A stretch of DNA of 63,711 nt, taken from positions 1 to 63,711 of the forward strand of contig CALWIP010000016.1 of NCBI GenBank assembly GCA_944380775.1. Reading direction: 5' to 3'. The stretch is from an uncultured Clostridia bacterium. GTDB taxonomy: Bacteria > Bacillota > Clostridia > Oscillospirales > Acutalibacteraceae. Under the pieces are notes generated by a model that worked only from the letters and a program-made list of their open reading frames with translations, did not search any database and was not told the DNA's origin. Of this stretch, positions 44,384-53,084 are shown piece by piece. The position numbers were made by a program, and so were the translations under genes. Position 1 is the first letter of the stretch. Each line of letters opens with the position of its first letter.

Positions 44384-45516
44384 AACTGTGGAAACGCCGC
44401 GCGGAGGGCGGCAGCCCCGTGCAAACCGCGCCGGGGCGCTTTGCGGAGCCGTGGCCCGCGCAGCCCTACGGCCCGGAAAAACGCCTGTGCGACGCGCTGC
44501 GCGAGAGCATCCCGGTGATTGACGCGGCGGTGGGGAAGATCTGCCGCCTGGTGGGCGGGTTTACCGTGGCGTGCGGCGACGCGCGCGCGCAGCGGCTGCT
44601 GGCGGATTTTTTGCGCACGGTGCCGGTGAACGCCGGGCAGGAGGGCGCTTCCGCCTTTTTGCAGGGCTATTTGCGCCAGCTGCTGTACTACGGCACCGCC
44701 GTGGGCGAAATGGTGCTCTCGCCGGACGGCGGGGACATTGCGGCGCTGTACAACGCGCCGCTGGAAGGCTTGGAGCTGCGCGAGGGCGCGACCCCGCTGG
44801 AAACGGTGATCTGCCGGGCCGGGCCGGACGGCGGGCCGGCGCCCTACCCGGAGCTGGTGTTTTACACCGCGCTGGACCCCGAGCCAGGCAACCGCTACGG
44901 CACGCCGCTGCTGCACGGCCTGCCGTTTACCGGCGGCATTTTGGCGCGCATCTACCGGGCCATTGGCACAAACTGGGACCGCGTCGGCAACGTGCGGTTT
45001 GCGGTGACGTACCAGCCGCCGGCCGGCGGGACGGACCGCACCCCCGCCAAGGAGCGCGCCGCGCAGATTGCGGAGGAATGGTCCCGCGCGATGCGGCCGG
45101 GCGCGCCCGTGAGCGATTTTATCGCCGTCGGCGGCGTGGATATCCGCGTCATTGGCGCGGACAACCCGATCCCCGACAGCGAGGTCCCGGTGCGGCAGAT
45201 GCTCGAACAGATTGTCGCGAAGCTCGGCGTGCCGCCGTTTTTGCTGGGGCTTTCCTGGTCCACGACGGAACGGATGTCCGCGCAGCAGACCGATATCCTC
45301 ACGAGCGAATTGGAGGATTACCGCCGCACGCTGGAACCGGCGCTGCGCCGCATCTGCGCCATGTGGCTGCGGCTGCACGGCTATCCGCCGGAGGCGGAAA
45401 TCCGTTGGGACAACATCAATTTACAGGATGAACTCGATTTGGCGCAGGCGCGCCTGACAAACGCGCAGGCCGCCCAGATTGAGGAAGCCCTGGAAGGGAA
45501 AGGAGAAGGCGGATGA
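44380..45516 (+). CDS. Phage portal protein
   Basis: 378 aa, start overlapping the terminase stop (ATGA). Portal-type sequence: RESIPVIDAAVGKICRLVGG near the start, FYTALDPEPGNRYGTPLLHG, and SWSTTERMSAQQTDILTSEL near the end. It forms the dodecameric ring for DNA entry. Shorter than SPP1 gp6 but similar to PBSX-like portals of Clostridia. Confidence 0.8.
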   Translation: MKLWKRRAEGGSPVQTAPGRFAEPWPAQPYGPEKRLCDALRESIPVIDAAVGKICRLVGGFTVACGDARAQRLLADFLRTVPVNAGQEGASAFLQGYLRQLLYYGTAVGEMVLSPDGGDIAALYNAPLEGLELREGATPLETVICRAGPDGGPAPYPELVFYTALDPEPGNRYGTPLLHGLPFTGGILARIYRAIGTNWDRVGNVRFAVTYQPPAGGTDRTPAKERAAQIAEEWSRAMRPGAPVSDFIAVGGVDIRVIGADNPIPDSEVPVRQMLEQIVAKLGVPPFLLGLSWSTTERMSAQQTDILTSELEDYRRTLEPALRRICAMWLRLHGYPPEAEIRWDNINLQDELDLAQARLTNAQAAQIEEALEGKGEGG

Positions 45517-46436
45517 ACGAGCAGAGCGGCGCGCCCGGACCGGGCGAGCTGGAGAAGATCCACCGATACACGCGCGGCGCGGTGGACGGGAAGGATCTTT
45601 ACACGTTCTCGGTTGTGCTGTGCGACAACGACGTCGACCGCGACGGCGAACGGTTCTCGACCGCGGCGCTGCATGAATTGGCGGCGCTGTTCCTCGGGAA
45701 AACGGGGATTTCGGACCACAGCATGCGCAGCGCGGACCAGATGGCGCGCATCTTCGACACGGAGGTGGAGGCCGTACCCGGCCGCGTGAACTGCGAGGGC
45801 GAACCCTACGCGCGGCTACGGGCGCGGGCGTACTTGCCGCGCATTGCGAAGAACGAGCCGCTGATTGCGGAGATTGAAGCGGGCATTAAGAAGGAGGTGA
45901 GCGTGGGCTGCGCGGTGGCGCGGAGCGTGTGCTCCGTCTGCGGGAAGCCGCAGGGCGAATGCACCCACCGGAAAGGGCAGCGCTACAACGGGAAGCTCTG
46001 CCATGTGGTGCTCGACGGCCCGGAGGACGCGTACGAGTGGTCGTTTGTGGCGGTACCCGCCCAACGCGAGGCGGGCGTGGTGAAGGCCTGGGACGCGGAG
46101 GAACTGAAAAAACGCCTGCAAACCCCGGGCGGCGCGGCGTTCTCCGCCGGGGAGGCGGAAGGCCTGCGCCAGACGCTGGAACGCCTGGAACGCGACGCCG
46201 GGTACGGCCGCGAATACCGCGCGCGGCTCAAGGGCGAAGTGGTGCGCCTGGCGCTGCTGGCACAGCCGGAACTGCCGCGCGCCGCGCTGGAACGCGTGGC
46301 CGCAGCCGCCGCGCTGGAGGACCTGCTGGAACTGGAAAAGGCGTTCCGCAAGGCCGCCGGGCGCGCTTTTCCCGTGCGCCCGCAGCTTGCGCCGGAAGAA
46401 AAAACAGAACGCCCAGACCGCGACTATTTGATTTAA
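45513..46436 (+). CDS. XkdF-like prohead protease
   Basis: 307 aa, ATGA overlap with portal. Sequence FSVVLCDNDVDRDGERFS, GKTGISDHSMRS, KKEVSVGCAVA and YEWSFVAVPAQREAGV matches the XkdF-type phage protease family. A Cys/His cluster (CSVCGKPQGECTHRKG) may bind zinc. The last 100 residues are helical and could be the scaffold part. It would mature the capsid. Next gene is separated by a host-type repeat. Confidence 0.75.
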   Translation: MNEQSGAPGPGELEKIHRYTRGAVDGKDLYTFSVVLCDNDVDRDGERFSTAALHELAALFLGKTGISDHSMRSADQMARIFDTEVEAVPGRVNCEGEPYARLRARAYLPRIAKNEPLIAEIEAGIKKEVSVGCAVARSVCSVCGKPQGECTHRKGQRYNGKLCHVVLDGPEDAYEWSFVAVPAQREAGVVKAWDAEELKKRLQTPGGAAFSAGEAEGLRQTLERLERDAGYGREYRARLKGEVVRLALLAQPELPRAALERVAAAAALEDLLELEKAFRKAAGRAFPVRPQLAPEEKTERPDRDYLI

Positions 46437-46795
46437 TCTGGCGCTAACGGGGGAGCGGGGTTGTTGTTAGCACCCTGTTTTCTCGCACCGGACACCCGGG
46501 CTATGTGTGTTGCGCGACGGATGTGATGCGGGCGCACCTGCGGTGGGCACGCTCCCCCCATACGGGGGACAGGCGCGCGCGGGGTGTTGCCGGAATAAGT
46601 CCCGCGCAGGACGCGCGAGAGAAATGAGAAACTCCCGTAGGGCGGGGGTGTTGTTAGCGCCCTGTTTTCTCGCACCGGACACCCGGGCCATGTGTGTTGG
46701 AGAACAAGGTGTTTTCGCGGGCGCAACAAGAACCGTTTTACACAAAAGTGAGGCGGCCTCCGGCCGCCGCAATTCGCGAAGTAAAAAAGGAGGAA
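46437..46795. repeat. Dispersed repeat inside the phage-like operon
   Basis: The 366-base gap between protease and decoration gene contains two inverted A copies (about 46445-46545 and 46640-46795) and a B fragment (46555-46635, with CTCCCCCCATACGGGGG and GCGCAGGACGCGCGAGAG). The right A end, GAGGCGGCCTCCGGCC, touches the SD AAAAAAGGAGG of the next gene. The repeat family is that of the host intergenic regions. Confidence 0.75.
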
Positions 46796-46802
46796 ATTTG
46801 GG

Positions 46803-47147
46803 ATGAATGTATCGTTTCAAGGAATTGGGGAATTGGTAGCGACGTTTGAGGCGGGGACCGGCGTGGTAGCCGGGACGCTGGTGAAGACCACAACCGCCGG
46901 GAAAGCGGACGCCTGCGCCGCCGGGGACAAGTTCTGCGGCGTGGCGGTCAATGTACGGGACGGCTTTGCGGCCGTGCTGCTGCACGGGTATGCGGAGATC
47001 CCGTGCTCGGGCACGGTGGCGCTCGGGTACCAGAAGTTGGCGGCCGCGAGCGGCACGGCCGCCAAGGCCGACGAGACCAACGGCAGGGAAATCTTGGTGC
47101 TGGACGTCCAGAGCGGGGATGCCCCGGTCTGCGGCATCCTGTTGTGA
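46803..47147 (+). CDS. Capsid decoration-like protein
   Basis: 114 aa. It lies between protease and capsid genes, as decoration or stabilising proteins do. Mostly beta with VVAGTLVKTTTAGKADACAAG and LGYQKLAAASGT, a pattern like the DUF2190 head-stabilising proteins. Assignment rests on position and composition. It is preceded by AAAAAAGGAGGAAATTTGGG. Confidence 0.6.
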   Translation: MNVSFQGIGELVATFEAGTGVVAGTLVKTTTAGKADACAAGDKFCGVAVNVRDGFAAVLLHGYAEIPCSGTVALGYQKLAAASGTAAKADETNGREILVLDVQSGDAPVCGILL

Positions 47148-47166
47148 GAAAGGGGTTTGAGGGAAT

Positions 47167-48198
47167 ATGGCTTTTTATGATTCGCTCCGGTTGGAAAAAG
47201 GGATGTACGGCGTCCCGGGGAAATCGTTCACACAGGTCCTCGAGGAATTAGACCCCTCCGGGAACTATGAAGGCGGCGCGCTCGGCGGCCTCGACGCCTA
47301 CCAGCGCCAGCTCAAACGGTTCGGCATCCGCGTCGGCGGCCCGGCGTCGGACCCGGTGGAAAAATTCTTCCAGACCAGCGACAGCGCCGCGCTCTTCCCC
47401 GAATATGTCAGCCGCGCCGTGCGCCAGGGCGTGGAACACGCCGATCTGCTCGGCGAAATAACCGCCACGCGCACCCGCATCGATTCGCTGGACTACCGGC
47501 CCATCGTCTCGGAACCTTCGGAAGAGGAAAAATCGCTGATGCCCGCCGCCGAAGGCGCCAGCCTGCCGCAGACCTCCGTGCACACCAAGGACCACCTCGT
47601 CCACCTGCACAAGCGCGGCCGGATGCTCGTCTCGTCGTATGAGGCGCTGCGTTTCCAGAAATTGGATTTGTTCACCGTCACGCTGCGGCAGATTGGCGCG
47701 TATATCGCCCGCGCGCAGCTCAAAGACGCCGTGGACGTGCTGCTGGACGGCGACGGGAACAGCAACGCCGCCGCCGTGACGTCGCTCTCGGACGTGCCGG
47801 GCTACGGGGACCTGCTCGATTTGTGGACCGGCCTTGCGCCGTATGAACTCAATGTGATTTTGGCGTCGACCGCCGCGATGAAGGACCTGCTCTCGCTCGC
47901 GGAACTGCGCGACGCGCCCGCGGGCCTCAATTTCCAAGGCACCGGCCGCGCCATTACGCCGCTCGGCGCAAAATTGCTGCATGCGCCGCAGCTCTCCGGG
48001 AACCGGTTTATCGGGCTGGACCGCTCCTGCGCGCTCGAAATGGTGCAGGCCGGCGACGTCGTCACGGATTACGACCGGCTCATCGACCGCCAGCTCGAAC
48101 GCGCCGCCATCAGCGTGACCGCGGGCTTTGCGAAGATCTTCGCCGGCGCGGCCAAGGCCGTGAGCTACACGCCCGCCACGCAGGGCGGTACCGCCTGA
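47167..48198 (+). CDS. Phage major capsid protein
   Basis: 343 aa, 19 bases after the decoration gene. Fold pattern of HK97-type capsids: an N-terminal extended arm (to about 110), HLHKRGRMLVSSYEALRFQ and QIGAYIARAQLKDAV spine helix region, ELNVILASTAAMKDLL and a C-terminal RAAISVTAGFAKIFAG. Its position after protease and decoration genes supports the call. Confidence 0.8.
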   Translation: MAFYDSLRLEKGMYGVPGKSFTQVLEELDPSGNYEGGALGGLDAYQRQLKRFGIRVGGPASDPVEKFFQTSDSAALFPEYVSRAVRQGVEHADLLGEITATRTRIDSLDYRPIVSEPSEEEKSLMPAAEGASLPQTSVHTKDHLVHLHKRGRMLVSSYEALRFQKLDLFTVTLRQIGAYIARAQLKDAVDVLLDGDGNSNAAAVTSLSDVPGYGDLLDLWTGLAPYELNVILASTAAMKDLLSLAELRDAPAGLNFQGTGRAITPLGAKLLHAPQLSGNRFIGLDRSCALEMVQAGDVVTDYDRLIDRQLERAAISVTAGFAKIFAGAAKAVSYTPATQGGTA

Positions 48199-48557
48199 TG
48201 GGCGCGGTGACAGCCGAAGGCGTGCTCGAACGCTTTGCGCAGGTTGCCGGGCTGGCGGAGGAGGAAGCCGCCGCGTGGGAGACGCTTTGCGCCGACGCGC
48301 TGGCGGAACTCTCTGCCCAGCGGCTGGACCGGGACTGGGACACGGCGCAGGACGGCCTCTTTTGCAGCGCCTGCGCCGCGCTCGCCTACTACCGGTACGC
48401 GCTTAGCGCCGCCGGGCCCACCGGGTTTACCGCCGGGGACCTCCGCGTGGAGGACCCCAACGCCGTGGACCGCGCCCGCGCGCTGTGGGACAGCCTGGCG
48501 CGGGCCGCCGCCGGGCAGCTCGACGGCGGGGGATTCGCTTTCCGGAGGACCCGATGA
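48198..48557 (+). CDS. Head-tail connector protein (adaptor-like)
   Basis: 119 aa, sharing one base with the capsid stop (TGATG). Helical, with AWETLCADALAELSAQRLD and CSACAALAYYRYALSAAG, like the gp6/YqbG-type adaptors that bind the portal. Assigned by position and predicted helicity. Confidence 0.55.
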   Translation: MGAVTAEGVLERFAQVAGLAEEEAAAWETLCADALAELSAQRLDRDWDTAQDGLFCSACAALAYYRYALSAAGPTGFTAGDLRVEDPNAVDRARALWDSLARAAAGQLDGGGFAFRRTR

Positions 48558-49012
48558 GCCGCAGCGTGTTTGAAACCCTGCTCGCCCGGTACGGCACGGA
48601 GGTCACGGTGACGCGCGCCAGCGGGACCAGCGCCGAAAAGGCGTTTGTGCAGCCGCTGAGCTACCGGAGCAAGCAGTACCCGGACGAGGCGTTTTTGCCT
48701 GCCGGGAATTTCGACAACAGCCATTTCTTTTACCTCGGCTCCGCGCGGCGCCCCGTCAACGAGGCCTGCACGGTGCGCTGGCAGGGCCGGGAGTTCTCCG
48801 TGCTGCGCGCGGAGGTCTATTTCCTCGGCCGCAGCGCGCTGTACCAGTGGGCCGTGCTCGCACAGAGCGGCGGGCCGGACCCGGAGGGGACGGGACAGGA
48901 GGATCCGGAGGGAAATCCCTCCGGGGATTCTCAGGAGGATTTACCGGAACATTCGGGGGATTTAGAAAATTTAGAAGGAGGCGGCGCGGATGGAACAGGA
49001 TTGGGCGGATGA
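48554..49012 (+). CDS. Head-closure-like protein with acidic tail
   Basis: 152 aa, ATGA overlap. The first 110 residues are beta-rich (SYRSKQYPDEAFLPAGNFD, REFSVLRAEVYFLG) like head-closure connectors of the XkdI/YqbH type. The last 40 residues are Gly/Glu/Asp/Ser-rich and disordered-looking, an unusual extension. Confidence 0.5.
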   Translation: MSRSVFETLLARYGTEVTVTRASGTSAEKAFVQPLSYRSKQYPDEAFLPAGNFDNSHFFYLGSARRPVNEACTVRWQGREFSVLRAEVYFLGRSALYQWAVLAQSGGPDPEGTGQEDPEGNPSGDSQEDLPEHSGDLENLEGGGADGTGLGG

Positions 49013-49430
49013 ACTGCGCGCGCAGCTGGCCCAGCGGGCGGAACTCGCCGGGGTGGACGTGCGCGCGCCGTTCCTGCCCGGGCGGCAGCCGTTCCCGCTG
49101 AAACGGGAGACGGTCACCGCCGGGGAGGGCGGCCGGACGGAATCCCCTGCGCTGGGCAACAGCTTGGCGGCGGACGGCCTGCGCCTGGTGGAGGCCGAGC
49201 TCGCCGTGGACTGCTACGCCCCGCGGCAGCTGGGCGGCGGGGCCTGCGCAAAGCTGTTCCGCAGGACGTGCGCCGCGCTGGCGCAGTGCGGCTTGGCGCC
49301 CAGCCTGCGCGCGGTGCGCTGCGGCCGGCCGGAATTTGACGCGCAGGCCGGGGCGTTCCACCTTGCGGGCGCGGTGACCGCCGCGTTTTACACGCGGCAG
49401 GAGAATGCGGAGGAAGGGGGCGGCGCATGA
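48990..49430 (+). CDS. Tail-terminator-like protein
   Basis: 146 aa, overlapping the previous gene by 23 bases, with AAGGAGGCGGCGCGG upstream. Beta-strands around AELAVDCYAPRQLGGG and AFHLAGAVTAAFYTR and a central helix resemble tail-completion or terminator proteins. Position between connectors and tube-like gene supports this. Not certain. Confidence 0.45.
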   Translation: MEQDWADELRAQLAQRAELAGVDVRAPFLPGRQPFPLKRETVTAGEGGRTESPALGNSLAADGLRLVEAELAVDCYAPRQLGGGACAKLFRRTCAALAQCGLAPSLRAVRCGRPEFDAQAGAFHLAGAVTAAFYTRQENAEEGGGA

Positions 49431-49789
49431 GGCTGTATCCGGAAGATGTACAGGTGTTTGTAGACGGCGTGCGGGCCGAGGGCTTCCGCAGCGTCGTTGT
49501 GGAGGAGGAACGCCCGCTGCACGAGGTGCGCGCGCTCGGCGCCGGGGTGGTGGGCGGCGTGCCGCAGCCGCCGCGCTACCGCCTGGTGTTTGAGCAGCTG
49601 TGCCTTTCGCTGTTCGGCGGGCCGCTGCGGCCCAAGCGCGGGTTTACCGTTACGCTGCGGGGCAAAAGCGGCGCGGCGGCGTTTTCCGGGTGCGAGTGGG
49701 TGCGGCTGGAGGGCCGCTTCGGCGAAGCGCCCGGCCTGGTGGAGCGCGCGGAATGCACCGCGCGCAGCAGGGAGGAGGAACAGGGATGA
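49427..49789 (+). CDS. Tail-tube-like or tail-initiator protein
   Basis: 120 aa, ATGA overlap. Predicted beta barrel: VQVFVDGVRAEGFRSVVVEE, YRLVFEQL, FTVTLRGKSG and GLVERAECTAR. Size and pattern fit a phage tail-tube-like fold (XkdM-type), though it is shorter. It is the only candidate for a tube in the operon. If it forms only a short ring it may instead be a tail hub part. Confidence 0.4.
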   Translation: MRLYPEDVQVFVDGVRAEGFRSVVVEEERPLHEVRALGAGVVGGVPQPPRYRLVFEQLCLSLFGGPLRPKRGFTVTLRGKSGAAAFSGCEWVRLEGRFGEAPGLVERAECTARSREEEQG

Positions 49790-49890
49790 ACCCGCTTTGG
49801 GAAGAGGCGGAGGCGCTCTCACGCGCTTGGGAGCGCGACGCGCGGCGGTACCCGCATCCGCCGTATGAAGAAGAGGAGGAACCCGCGTGA
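49786..49890 (+). CDS. 34-aa translationally coupled small ORF
   Basis: ATG at 49786 overlaps the preceding stop (ATGA) and GGAGGAGG lies upstream; its TGA overlaps the next ATG. The peptide has a helix (EEAEALSRAWERDARR) and an acidic end (YEEEEEPA). It occupies the slot where tape measure and chaperone genes stand in PBSX-like modules. Function unknown; coupling on both sides argues that it is translated. Confidence 0.55.
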   Translation: MNPLWEEAEALSRAWERDARRYPHPPYEEEEEPA

Positions 49891-50393
49891 TGCGGTTCCG
49901 CGATTTCCGCTGGCCGAACGACCCGGAGACCGTTACGCTGGAGCGGGAGCGGGCGCTGCGGGACGCCGCCGCCCCGTTCGGCGGGCCGCATTGGCAGGAC
50001 CTCGGCGAAACGGCCCGCGTGGCGGCGGGCGAGGGCGAATTTTTCGGCGAGGGCCGGTGGGAATCCTACGGGGAATTGGAGCGCGAATGGGCGCGCGGCG
50101 GCGTGGGCGCGCTCAGCCTGCCGGGGCTGGAGCCGTTTTTGGCGCGGCTCGCGCGGCTGGAGCTGCTCGGCACGCCGGAACAGGGCGTGCTGCGCTACCG
50201 CTTTGTGTTCCGCGAGGAATCCGGCGGGGAGGCGGAATCCGGCGGCGCGCGGGCGGTGATTGCGCAGGAGGGGGAAAGCCTCTGGGAGATTGCCGCGCGC
50301 ACCGGGAGCGGTTTTGAGGCGCTGCTGCGGGAAAACCCGCAGATCTGCTGGCCGAATTGGCTCTCCGCCGGGGAGGAGGTGCGCCTGCCGTGA
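49890..50393 (+). CDS. LysM-containing phage tail protein (XkdP-like)
   Basis: 167 aa. ATG at 49890 follows the previous stop (TGATG); a GTG three bases upstream is possible. The last 45 residues are a LysM domain (AQEGESLWEIAARTG, NPQICWPNWLSAGEEVRLP). The N-terminal part WPNDPETVTLERER resembles XkdP-type tail proteins. LysM suggests contact with peptidoglycan or a structural fold at the tail tip. Confidence 0.75.
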   Translation: MRFRDFRWPNDPETVTLERERALRDAAAPFGGPHWQDLGETARVAAGEGEFFGEGRWESYGELEREWARGGVGALSLPGLEPFLARLARLELLGTPEQGVLRYRFVFREESGGEAESGGARAVIAQEGESLWEIAARTGSGFEALLRENPQICWPNWLSAGEEVRLP

Positions 50394-51295
50394 ATTGGGA
50401 AGGGATGCTGCCGGACGGGACGTGGATCCCGCTGGGCGCGCCGCTCTCCGTGCGGCTCGTGCAGGAGGAGGAAGCCCCCGCCGACGGCCTTGCGCTGGCG
50501 CTGCCGTTCCGGCGGCTGCCGTGGCTCGCGCGGGTGCGCGGCACGCGGGCGGGCAAGCCGGTGTTTACCGGCACGGTGGACGAGCAGGAAGCGCAGTGGT
50601 CTTCTTCTGGGGCAGTGGTGCGGTTGGAGGCCCGCGGCCTGGCGGGCCTTTTAATGGACAGCGAAGCCCTGCCGCAGACGTACCGGAACCCGTCGCTGCC
50701 GGTGCTGTTCGCGCGGCACGGCGCGCCGTTTGGCCTGAAGGGCTGGCGCGGGCCGGAAGCCGCCGTGCAGGGGGAATTCCCCGTGGGCAAGGGCGTGAGC
50801 GACTGGGACGTGCTCGCCGGGTTTTGCCGGGAGTTCCTTCAAACCGCGCCGCGCGTGACGCCGGAAGGGGTGTTTGACGCGGGCGGCGCGCCGGGCGGGG
50901 AGATTGCGCTGGGGCGCGGCGGCGCGCCGTGCCTGGAGGCTTCCCGCGGGCTGCGGCGCTGCGCGCTGTTCGGCGAGCTGTATGCGCCCGCCGGGGAGGG
51001 CTTTGCGGCGCGGTTTTCCAGCCCGCTGGCGGCCCGGCTCGGCGTGGTGCGGCGGCGGGTGCTCGCCGGGGAAGGGGACGGCGCCGCGGTGCTGCGCCGG
51101 GCGGAACGCGAGGCGCGGGAAGTGCGCGCGCTCTGCCGCGGATGGCTGGAGGCCTCCCCCGGGGACCGCGCGCGGGTGGACCTGCCGCTTTTGGGCGGGG
51201 CGTGCGCCGGCGCGGTGGCCGCCAAAACCTACCGGATGGACGCGGACGGGGAGACGACCGCGCTGGTGGTGCGGATAGACGAGGAGGGGTTCTGA
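50390..51295 (+). CDS. Baseplate hub protein (XkdQ / late control gpD-like)
   Basis: 301 aa from a GTG at 50390 with GGGAGGAGGTGCG upstream, overlapping the LysM gene. Hub-type features: a GTRAGKPVFTGTVDEQEA barrel, ARGLAGLLMDSEALPQTY, and KGVSDWDVLAGFCREFL as in XkdQ proteins. The C-terminal TYRMDADGETTALVVRIDEE closes the domain. It would form the trimeric hub under the tube. Confidence 0.7.
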   Translation: MNWEGMLPDGTWIPLGAPLSVRLVQEEEAPADGLALALPFRRLPWLARVRGTRAGKPVFTGTVDEQEAQWSSSGAVVRLEARGLAGLLMDSEALPQTYRNPSLPVLFARHGAPFGLKGWRGPEAAVQGEFPVGKGVSDWDVLAGFCREFLQTAPRVTPEGVFDAGGAPGGEIALGRGGAPCLEASRGLRRCALFGELYAPAGEGFAARFSSPLAARLGVVRRRVLAGEGDGAAVLRRAEREAREVRALCRGWLEASPGDRARVDLPLLGGACAGAVAAKTYRMDADGETTALVVRIDEEGF

Positions 51296-51687
51296 TGTGG
51301 ATTGCGAGACGGATGGCGCGGCGCGCCGGGCGGGAGGAGTTTTCCACCGGGCGGGCCGCGGGCGCGCCGGGCGGGCGGCTCTCTGTGCGCGGCGCGGGTG
51401 AAGCGCGGGGGCTGCGGTGCGCCGCGCCCTGGGGCGTGGAATCGCTGCCGCCGGAGGGGGAGCGGGTGCTGGTGCTGCCCGGCGCGGGCCTTTGTTTTGG
51501 CACGGTGCGCGCGGCGGGCGTGGCGCCGGGGGAGGTGCGGCTGTTTTCCGCCGGCGGTGCGGAGATCCTGCTGAAAAACAGCGGCGAAATCGTCATCAAC
51601 GGGCAGAGCTTCCCCAAGCCGCAGGGGGAAACAGCCGGGGAAGGGGGCGCAGGGGATGGATCTGGCGCTGGAACAGGGGCTGGTTAA
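51295..51687 (+). CDS. Baseplate spike-like protein (gpV/XkdR-like)
   Basis: 130 aa, TGATG overlap with the hub gene. OB-type strands around RCAAPWGVESLPPEGERVLV, and GGAEILLKNSGEIVINGQSF, a pattern frequent in gpV/gp45-type spike proteins. The end is Gly-rich. In PBSX the gene at this place is xkdR. Confidence 0.6.
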   Translation: MWIARRMARRAGREEFSTGRAAGAPGGRLSVRGAGEARGLRCAAPWGVESLPPEGERVLVLPGAGLCFGTVRAAGVAPGEVRLFSAGGAEILLKNSGEIVINGQSFPKPQGETAGEGGAGDGSGAGTGAG

Positions 51688-52057
51688 AACCGGCCCGCTG
51701 GGCCTGCCGGAGCTGGTTTCCGGCCAGGCGGAGCAGCTGCAGCGCGCTTGGATGCGGCTGCGCGTGCCGAAAGGCGGCTTTTGCTATGCGCCGGAATTCG
51801 GCAGCCGTTTGCAGGAATTGGCGCAGGCGGGCGGCGCGGACGCCGGCGCGCGGATGCTGGAGGAGGCGCGGGCCGCGCTGCTCGGCACGGGCGTGCAGGC
51901 CCTCGCCTGCGAAATGACGGAGGAAACGGGAGGCGTGGCCGCGGCGTTCCAGCTGCGCACGCCGTTTGGCGAAGGGGAGATTTCCCTATTTTTCCCAAAG
52001 GAGGGATCGGGTGGAGACGGTGGAAACCATCTTGGAGCGGATGCGGGCGGCCTATGA
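51656..52057 (+). CDS. Baseplate wedge protein (gp25/XkdS-like)
   Basis: 133 aa, overlapping the previous gene by 32 bases. The pattern LVKTGPLGLPELVSGQAEQL, RLRVPKGGFCYAPEFGSRL resembles XkdS/gp25-like baseplate proteins, which connect sheath and baseplate in contractile tails. It is curious here because no sheath gene is visible. Confidence 0.65.
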   Translation: MDLALEQGLVKTGPLGLPELVSGQAEQLQRAWMRLRVPKGGFCYAPEFGSRLQELAQAGGADAGARMLEEARAALLGTGVQALACEMTEETGGVAAAFQLRTPFGEGEISLFFPKEGSGGDGGNHLGADAGGL

Positions 52058-53084
52058 GGAATCCGCCGGGTTCCCGGCGGACGAGGCGGCCGATATCGGC
52101 ATCCGGCTGCGGGTGCTGGCGGGCGAGGTGTTCTCGCTCTGGAACGCCCTGGAGTGGCTCAAGCGCGAGGCGTTCCCGTCTACGGCGTCGGGCGCGCAGC
52201 TCGACGCGCACGCCATGGAGCGCGGCATTTCCCGCAAAGAGGCGCTGCCCGCGCGCGGGGTGCTGGCGTTTTCGCGCGCGGAGGCGCTGGACACGGACCT
52301 GGCCATCCCCGCGGGGACGGTGTGCGCGGCGCAGGGCGGCGGGGTGTCGTTTGTAACGGTGGAGGACGCGGTGCTCGCGGCGGGGACGCTCTCCGCCACG
52401 GCGGCGGCGGAAGCGGCGGTGGGCGGCGCGGGGACCAACGCCGCCGCGGGCAAGGTGACGGTGCTGGTGTCCGCCCCGGCGGGCGTGGAAGCGGTGACGA
52501 ACCCGGCGGCCTTTACGGGCGGCGCGGACGCGGAAGACGACGAAGCGCTGCGCCGCCGCCTGCTGGAGAGCTACGCGCACGTTTCGAACGGCACGAACGC
52601 CGAGAGCTACCGCCAGGCCGCGCTGCGCTGCAGCGGCGTGGCTTCCGCGGCGGTAAAGCCGCGGGCGAACGGCGCGGGCACGGTGGCGGTGTACCTCGGC
52701 GGGCACGGGGAAACGGCCGCGGCGGCCGCGGTACAGGCGGTGAAGGACCAGCTGGAGGCGCTGCGGGAGATCAATGTGGACGTCTCCGTCGCGGCGGCCA
52801 CGGAGGTGGAAATCCCGGTTTCCGTCTACGTCAAGCCGCGGGAGCCGCACACGTTTGAGGCGGCGAAATCCGCCGTGCAGGAGGCGGTGGCCGCCTTTTT
52901 CCGCCGTATGGCGGTGGGCGAGCCGTTTTACACGGCGCGGCTGGGCTGCGAGCTCCTCGCGACGGGCATGGTGGACAATTATTCTTTTGAAGATACCGTG
53001 ACGTCGGACGAGAAGATAGAAATTTCCGAATTGGCGGTCGCCGGGACGGTGACCGTCGAGGAATTGGAGGGGATCACGGCGTGA
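52011..53084 (+). CDS. Baseplate J-like protein
   Basis: 357 aa from a GTG at 52011 preceded by AAAGGAGGGATCGG. gpJ/XkdT motifs: GISRKEALPARGVLAFSR, GGADAEDDEALRRRLLESY, NAESYRQAALRCSGVASA. J proteins form the baseplate wedges of contractile phages. The overlap with the gp25-like gene is 47 bases. Confidence 0.85.
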   Translation: METVETILERMRAAYEESAGFPADEAADIGIRLRVLAGEVFSLWNALEWLKREAFPSTASGAQLDAHAMERGISRKEALPARGVLAFSRAEALDTDLAIPAGTVCAAQGGGVSFVTVEDAVLAAGTLSATAAAEAAVGGAGTNAAAGKVTVLVSAPAGVEAVTNPAAFTGGADAEDDEALRRRLLESYAHVSNGTNAESYRQAALRCSGVASAAVKPRANGAGTVAVYLGGHGETAAAAAVQAVKDQLEALREINVDVSVAAATEVEIPVSVYVKPREPHTFEAAKSAVQEAVAAFFRRMAVGEPFYTARLGCELLATGMVDNYSFEDTVTSDEKIEISELAVAGTVTVEELEGITA

